A stretch of DNA of 64,000 bases from Gemmatimonas sp. (GTDB lineage: Bacteria; Gemmatimonadota; Gemmatimonadetes; Gemmatimonadales; Gemmatimonadaceae): the NCBI GenBank assembly GCA_011390935.1, contig JAABRL010000019.1, positions 1-64,000 of the forward strand, read 5' to 3'. This document shows positions 60,271 through 64,000 of the stretch, piece by piece. Under the pieces are notes generated by a model, which was given only the letters and a program-made list of their open reading frames with translations, had not been told where the DNA came from and did no database searches. A program made the position numbers and the translations under genes. Numbering within the stretch: position 1 is the first letter of the stretch; each line of letters opens with the position of its first letter.

Positions 60271-62186
60271 GGCAGCACGAACACGTACAACGTGCCCCCC
60301 TGCGGCGTGTATTCCGGCAGATCCGCGACGGCGGTCGGGAAGCCGAGTCCGATGCTCGCATCCACCCCCGGCAGCACACCGAGCGCCGCCACGCCGGCCC
60401 AGCCTCCAACCCCCGACAGCACCGCGATGTACTGCTTGCCGTCGGTGCCACGATACGAGATGGGCTGCCCGATGATGCCGGAGCCCGTCTTGAACTCCCA
60501 GAGCAGGTCACCGGTGCGTGCGTGCACTGCCTTGAAGTTGCGATCCATCGTGCCGTAGAACACCACGTCGCCCGCCGTGGCGAGCGCCCCGCTCCACACG
60601 GGAAAGCGCTCCGGGATCTGCCAGGCGATGCGGCGTGCCACCGGATCCCACGCCGTGAAGTTGCCGCGATGCGTGGTGTTGTCGCGTCCTTCGGCTGAGT
60701 ACATGCGGACGTCGGCACCCACATACGGCGTCCCCGCGACATAGTTCGCTTCGACACCTTCGTAATCCATGCACAAGTGATTGTGCGGCAGATAGAGCAA
60801 CTGCGTGCGGGGAGACCACGCGGCGGGCTGCCAGTCCTTCATGCCGGGGGCCGCAGGACAGACGCGCTCCGCCTTGCGGTCACCCGTCGCCGCCTCGGCG
60901 TTGATGATCGGTCGTCCCGTTGCGAGATCCACTCCACTCGCCCAGGTCACCGGCCCGAAGGCATCGGCCGAAAGCACTTCCCCGGTCAACCGGTCAATGA
61001 CGTACATGAAGCCGTTCCGATCCGGGCGCACCAGCACCTTGCGCACGGTCCCCGCAATTTCGAGATCGAGCAGAATGTTCTCGTTGACCCCATCGTAGTC
61101 GTGCTCGTCGTGCGGCACGAGCTGGTAGCCCCACTTGGCGAGTCCGGTATCGGCATCGCGCGCGAAGAGACTGACTGACCACTTGTTGTCGCCAGCCCGT
61201 AGCGCCGGATTCCAGACGCCCGGATTGCCTGTGCCGTAGTAGAGCAGGTTCGTCTCCGGGTCGTACGAAATCCATCCCCACACCGTCCCGCCTCCGATGC
61301 GCCACTGTTCGCCGGACCAGGTGGAGACGCCGAGATTCGCACCGCGATCGGACTCGTAGAACGGCTTGAAGCTCTGCTGATCGATCAGCACGTCCTCGTC
61401 GGGTCCCGTGCTGTAGGCGGTCCAGACGACATCGCCGCTCTCGGTGTCCAGGGCCTTGAGCCAGCCGCGCACACCGAACTCTCCACCGCTGTTGCCGACG
61501 TATACCTTGTTGCGCACCACGAGCGGTGCCATCGTCATCGACTCGCCGAGATTGATGTCGCCGAGTTTGGTTTTCCACAGCAGCTCGCCCGTTTCGGCGT
61601 CGAGTGCGATCGTATGTACGTCGAGTGTGTTGAAGATGATGCGTCCGTCCGCGTACGCGACCCCGCGATTGACGACATCGCAGCAGGCGACACCTTGCGC
61701 ACCACGCAACGTCTCGGGGGCGTAGCGCCACTTCACGGAGCCATCGGCAATGTTGAGCGCGAACACGTGATTCGGGTACGGTGTGACGACGTACATGGTG
61801 TTGTTCACGACCACCGGTGCCGCTTCGTGTCCGCGTAGCTGCCCGGTGGAGAAGGTCCACGCGAGGCGCAGTGACCCCACGTTCGCCGTGTCGATCTCCG
61901 CAAGGCCGCTGAAGCGAGTGCTCGAGTAGTTCTTCGCCGCCATCACCCACTGCCCGTCGTCCTGTGACAAGGCTGGAAGGTCGCGCGTATCACGTGCGGT
62001 GCCACCCCGTCGCACTTCAGCTTCCCGCGACGAGGTATCGCTGGAGCAGCTCGCCAACGCGAACACGGCAAGCGACAGGGCACAAGCCCGCGCAGTCGTG
62101 CGCAAATGATCGAACGTACGGAGTGCGTGGCGCATGCGGGCGGGTGCGAGTGGCGGGGCGAGAGCAAGCGGACGAGTTCGATTCAT
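60267..62186 (-). CDS. xoxF: XoxF-type PQQ-dependent alcohol dehydrogenase, lipoprotein
   Basis: The 639-residue protein has a lipoprotein signal (ALSLAVFALASC, Cys 47) and the eight-bladed quinoprotein fold. It shows the adjacent Cys pair GVACCDV (168-169), the metal ligand Glu in GNSGGEFGVRGW (236), Asn in YYGTGNPGVWNP (321) and the catalytic Asp in HDEHDYDGVNEN (363). Asp 365, two residues on, marks lanthanide-dependent XoxF forms; calcium MxaF has Ala there. It oxidises methanol or another primary alcohol and passes electrons to a cytochrome c. The ATG at 62186 overlaps the previous stop. Confidence 0.88.
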   Translation of the reverse strand: MNRTRPLALAPPLAPARMRHALRTFDHLRTTARACALSLAVFALASCSSDTSSREAEVRRGGTARDTRDLPALSQDDGQWVMAAKNYSSTRFSGLAEIDTANVGSLRLAWTFSTGQLRGHEAAPVVVNNTMYVVTPYPNHVFALNIADGSVKWRYAPETLRGAQGVACCDVVNRGVAYADGRIIFNTLDVHTIALDAETGELLWKTKLGDINLGESMTMAPLVVRNKVYVGNSGGEFGVRGWLKALDTESGDVVWTAYSTGPDEDVLIDQQSFKPFYESDRGANLGVSTWSGEQWRIGGGTVWGWISYDPETNLLYYGTGNPGVWNPALRAGDNKWSVSLFARDADTGLAKWGYQLVPHDEHDYDGVNENILLDLEIAGTVRKVLVRPDRNGFMYVIDRLTGEVLSADAFGPVTWASGVDLATGRPIINAEAATGDRKAERVCPAAPGMKDWQPAAWSPRTQLLYLPHNHLCMDYEGVEANYVAGTPYVGADVRMYSAEGRDNTTHRGNFTAWDPVARRIAWQIPERFPVWSGALATAGDVVFYGTMDRNFKAVHARTGDLLWEFKTGSGIIGQPISYRGTDGKQYIAVLSGVGGWAGVAALGVLPGVDASIGLGFPTAVADLPEYTPQGGTLYVFVLP

Positions 62187-64000
62187 CGGGTCACCGCGAC
62201 GCCCCATGGGCGATCCCCAACGGCGATCCGTGCGGTGACTGCACGCGATCCGACATCGATCACGGACACATCGCCACTCCCGCCGTTGGCCGTAAAGAGT
62301 CGGCGGCCGTCGGGCGACAGCGCCAATCCCCATGGCCGTCGACCGACCGCGATGAGCGCGACTTCCCGCAAGGTGTGTGTGTCCACCACGGACACGGAGT
62401 TGGCGTGTCCGTTGGCGACGTAGACGTGACGGCTGTCTGGTGATACCAGCAGACCGACCGGCCGCGCGCGACCGTTCGCCAGCAGCACAGTGTGCATCGG
62501 CTCATGGCGCATCGCGTCGATCACGGTCAGCGTGCCACTGATTTCGTTCGACACGTAGGCGCGCGCTCCGTCCGGCGCGAAGGCCACGGCGCGTGGCCGC
62601 TCATCGACCAGAAATGACGCGACCACCGTGGCACTCTGCAGATCGATCACCGTGACCGTGTTGCTGGTTTCTGCGGTGACGTACGCCCATCGGCCGTCCG
62701 GGCTCGCCGCGACGCCTTCCGGTTCGATGCCCACCGTCACGGTGGCTCGCGCCGCATTGCTCGATGACGCGCCATGATCGAGTGTGATGATGGTGGCGGT
62801 GCCGGCATCTTCATTCGCGGCCACCAGCAGACGACCGTCCGGTGTCACCGCGAACTGCTCCGGGTCACTGCCCGCCTGATAGCGGCGTCGAATCGAGCCG
62901 TCCAGCAGACTGATCTCCACGATCGCATCGCCATCACCAGCCTGCGTAGGCGCGTCGTCGCTCAGCGCCACCCACACCATGCGGCCATCAGCACTGGCCT
63001 GCACACCGCGCGGTCGATCGGCGAACCGCAGCGTCGCCAGGATCTCGCCTCGTTCCACGTGAACGATCGAGACATCAGCTGAGCCTTCGTTGGTGACGAC
63101 GAGCAGTGGCGCAGAGTCCGCGAATGCGCGTCGCAGCGCAGCCCGCTCGTCATCGGTCACCGTCTCCACCACGTGATCCGCACGGATTGCGCCTGCATTG
63201 GGCGCCGTCGCTGGCGCGAACAGCGGCTGCCGGAGCTGCTGGGTGCCGGTTGCGAAGCGCAACGCGTCGCCCTTGTGCCCATCGAACTCGGCGTTTTCAT
63301 GCCGCAGACGAGCCGCGAGCGTGGCGCGTGGGGGCACGTCCCTGGCATTCGCACTCTCGAACAGCAGTTTGAGTGCCATCCACGCGGCCCACGCGGCCGC
63401 ATCTGCCGGCTCGCCAAAGCGTCGAACGAAGCGCTGATTCAGTTGTGCCGCGCCATAGCGAACGAGCGTCGGGTCCCACAGCACCGGCGCTCCGCCACCC
63501 GTGCTCCGCGTGAGCGCGATGGCCGCGAGGTACATCGAGTCGGACGCTTCGATGTGGAAGGTTGCGGCGCTGGTGCCGGATCGCAAAGCGTCGGCGCGAC
63601 AGCCCACATTGAGAAAGACGACATCGTGCGCATGAGCGAGTGAATCGAGGGCGGCACAGCTGCCCTCGTCGAAACCGCCGACGATCGCGTGCGCGCCCTG
63701 CTCGATCAGACGGGCTGCATGATGCAGCGTTTGCGCCGCCCCATCGGCGCGTTTGTGGTGCACCTCGATTGCGTGGCCGAGCAGCGCGCCCGTGCGTGCA
63801 GCTTCCTCGGCGCCGAGACGTGCACCACGCGCGGCGGATTCGCCACTCGCGTATGCCGGCGCAATCACGCCAACGACGAGCGTGGCATCAGGACGATCGC
63901 GCGCACTCACATCGCGACACGCCGTCACGCCGATGCTCAGCGCGACGAGCGCACCCGCCGCGGCGCTGGTCCGAAATGTGCTGGTAGTGCGGGCAGATGA
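62183..64000 (-). CDS. Fusion of a PQQ-system substrate-binding protein and a YVTN beta-propeller, lipoprotein, 5' end outside
   Basis: The frame is open to the right window edge. The first visible residues (TSAAAGALVALSIGVTAC) look like a lipobox, so the gene start lies just beyond 64000. Visible residues about 25-270 form a type 1 periplasmic-binding fold (LVVGVIAPAYASGESAARGA, RLIEQGAHAIVGGFDEGSCA). The rest is a seven-blade YVTN propeller (DPEQFAVTPDGRLLVAANED, PEGVAASPDGRWAYVTAETS, GARAYVSNEISGTLTVID, PWGLALSPDGRRLFTANGGS). Both parts occur as separate genes in PQQ alcohol dehydrogenase systems; here they are joined. It is cotranscribed with xoxF. Confidence 0.82.
   Translation of the reverse strand, partial: SSARTTSTFRTSAAAGALVALSIGVTACRDVSARDRPDATLVVGVIAPAYASGESAARGARLGAEEAARTGALLGHAIEVHHKRADGAAQTLHHAARLIEQGAHAIVGGFDEGSCAALDSLAHAHDVVFLNVGCRADALRSGTSAATFHIEASDSMYLAAIALTRSTGGGAPVLWDPTLVRYGAAQLNQRFVRRFGEPADAAAWAAWMALKLLFESANARDVPPRATLAARLRHENAEFDGHKGDALRFATGTQQLRQPLFAPATAPNAGAIRADHVVETVTDDERAALRRAFADSAPLLVVTNEGSADVSIVHVERGEILATLRFADRPRGVQASADGRMVWVALSDDAPTQAGDGDAIVEISLLDGSIRRRYQAGSDPEQFAVTPDGRLLVAANEDAGTATIITLDHGASSSNAARATVTVGIEPEGVAASPDGRWAYVTAETSNTVTVIDLQSATVVASFLVDERPRAVAFAPDGARAYVSNEISGTLTVIDAMRHEPMHTVLLANGRARPVGLLVSPDSRHVYVANGHANSVSVVDTHTLREVALIAVGRRPWGLALSPDGRRLFTANGGSGDVSVIDVGSRAVTARIAVGDRPWGVAVTR

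Noticed and set aside
1-64000. tRNA, rRNA, CRISPR arrays and riboswitches
   Set aside because: I looked for tRNA T-loop patterns, repeated spacers and conserved riboswitch cores and saw none that I could support by eye.

Overview
The window is GC-rich, dense, bacterial chromosome. Many secreted lipoproteins, outer-membrane barrels, a Pkn-type kinase, PadR/ArsR switches, BACON-like surface proteins and a PQQ/cytochrome oxidase cluster suggest a diderm, aerobic heterotroph of the Gemmatimonadota type. That assignment is inferred from gene style, not from a marker gene.

Region 1 (1-17.1 kb) is accessory. After a Ser/Thr kinase with small membrane proteins there is an IS91-type transposase remnant. 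A run of attC-like recombination sites follows with no integrase in view, which is the layout of a cluster of attC sites lacking an integrase. Its cassettes carry three toxin-antitoxin pairs in a row (BrnT/BrnA, HicB/HicA, RelE-type/Xre-type), then a beta-lactamase-fold lipoprotein. At least four toxin-antitoxin or transposon genes here are broken: a Gp49/HigB-type toxin with a frameshift and a nonsense codon, two IS91 remnants and a truncated sigma-factor tail. Small unknown genes follow.

Region 2 (17-54.5 kb) is a mosaic of housekeeping-like and envelope genes: MDR oxidoreductase, sorbosone-type dehydrogenase, alpha/beta hydrolases, an RND efflux pair whose permease lacks the usual proton-relay residues, a sulfatase, an exported superoxide dismutase, a PadR regulator with a clear triple operator, serine hydrolases, a BACON-repeat surface protein ending in a c-type heme domain, a FabZ-like dehydratase, an ArsR/SRPBCC pair with palindromic operators, gamma-glutamyltransferase, an MscS-like/MgtE magnesium module, a hydrolase-OsmC fusion, a Zn alcohol dehydrogenase and a TonB receptor.

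Region 3 (54.5-64 kb, all minus strand) is one long, translationally coupled operon. It runs from a substrate-binding/YVTN propeller fusion through a XoxF-type (lanthanide signature) PQQ alcohol dehydrogenase lipoprotein, XoxJ-like protein and lipoprotein cytochrome c to cytochrome oxidase subunits II (with fused cytochrome c), I and III and a membrane protein; a GlcG/HbpS-like gene follows. It reads as a complete periplasmic alcohol-to-oxygen chain. The subunit I gene carries an in-frame amber codon at a tryptophan conserved in the family, right before the copper-binding His pair.
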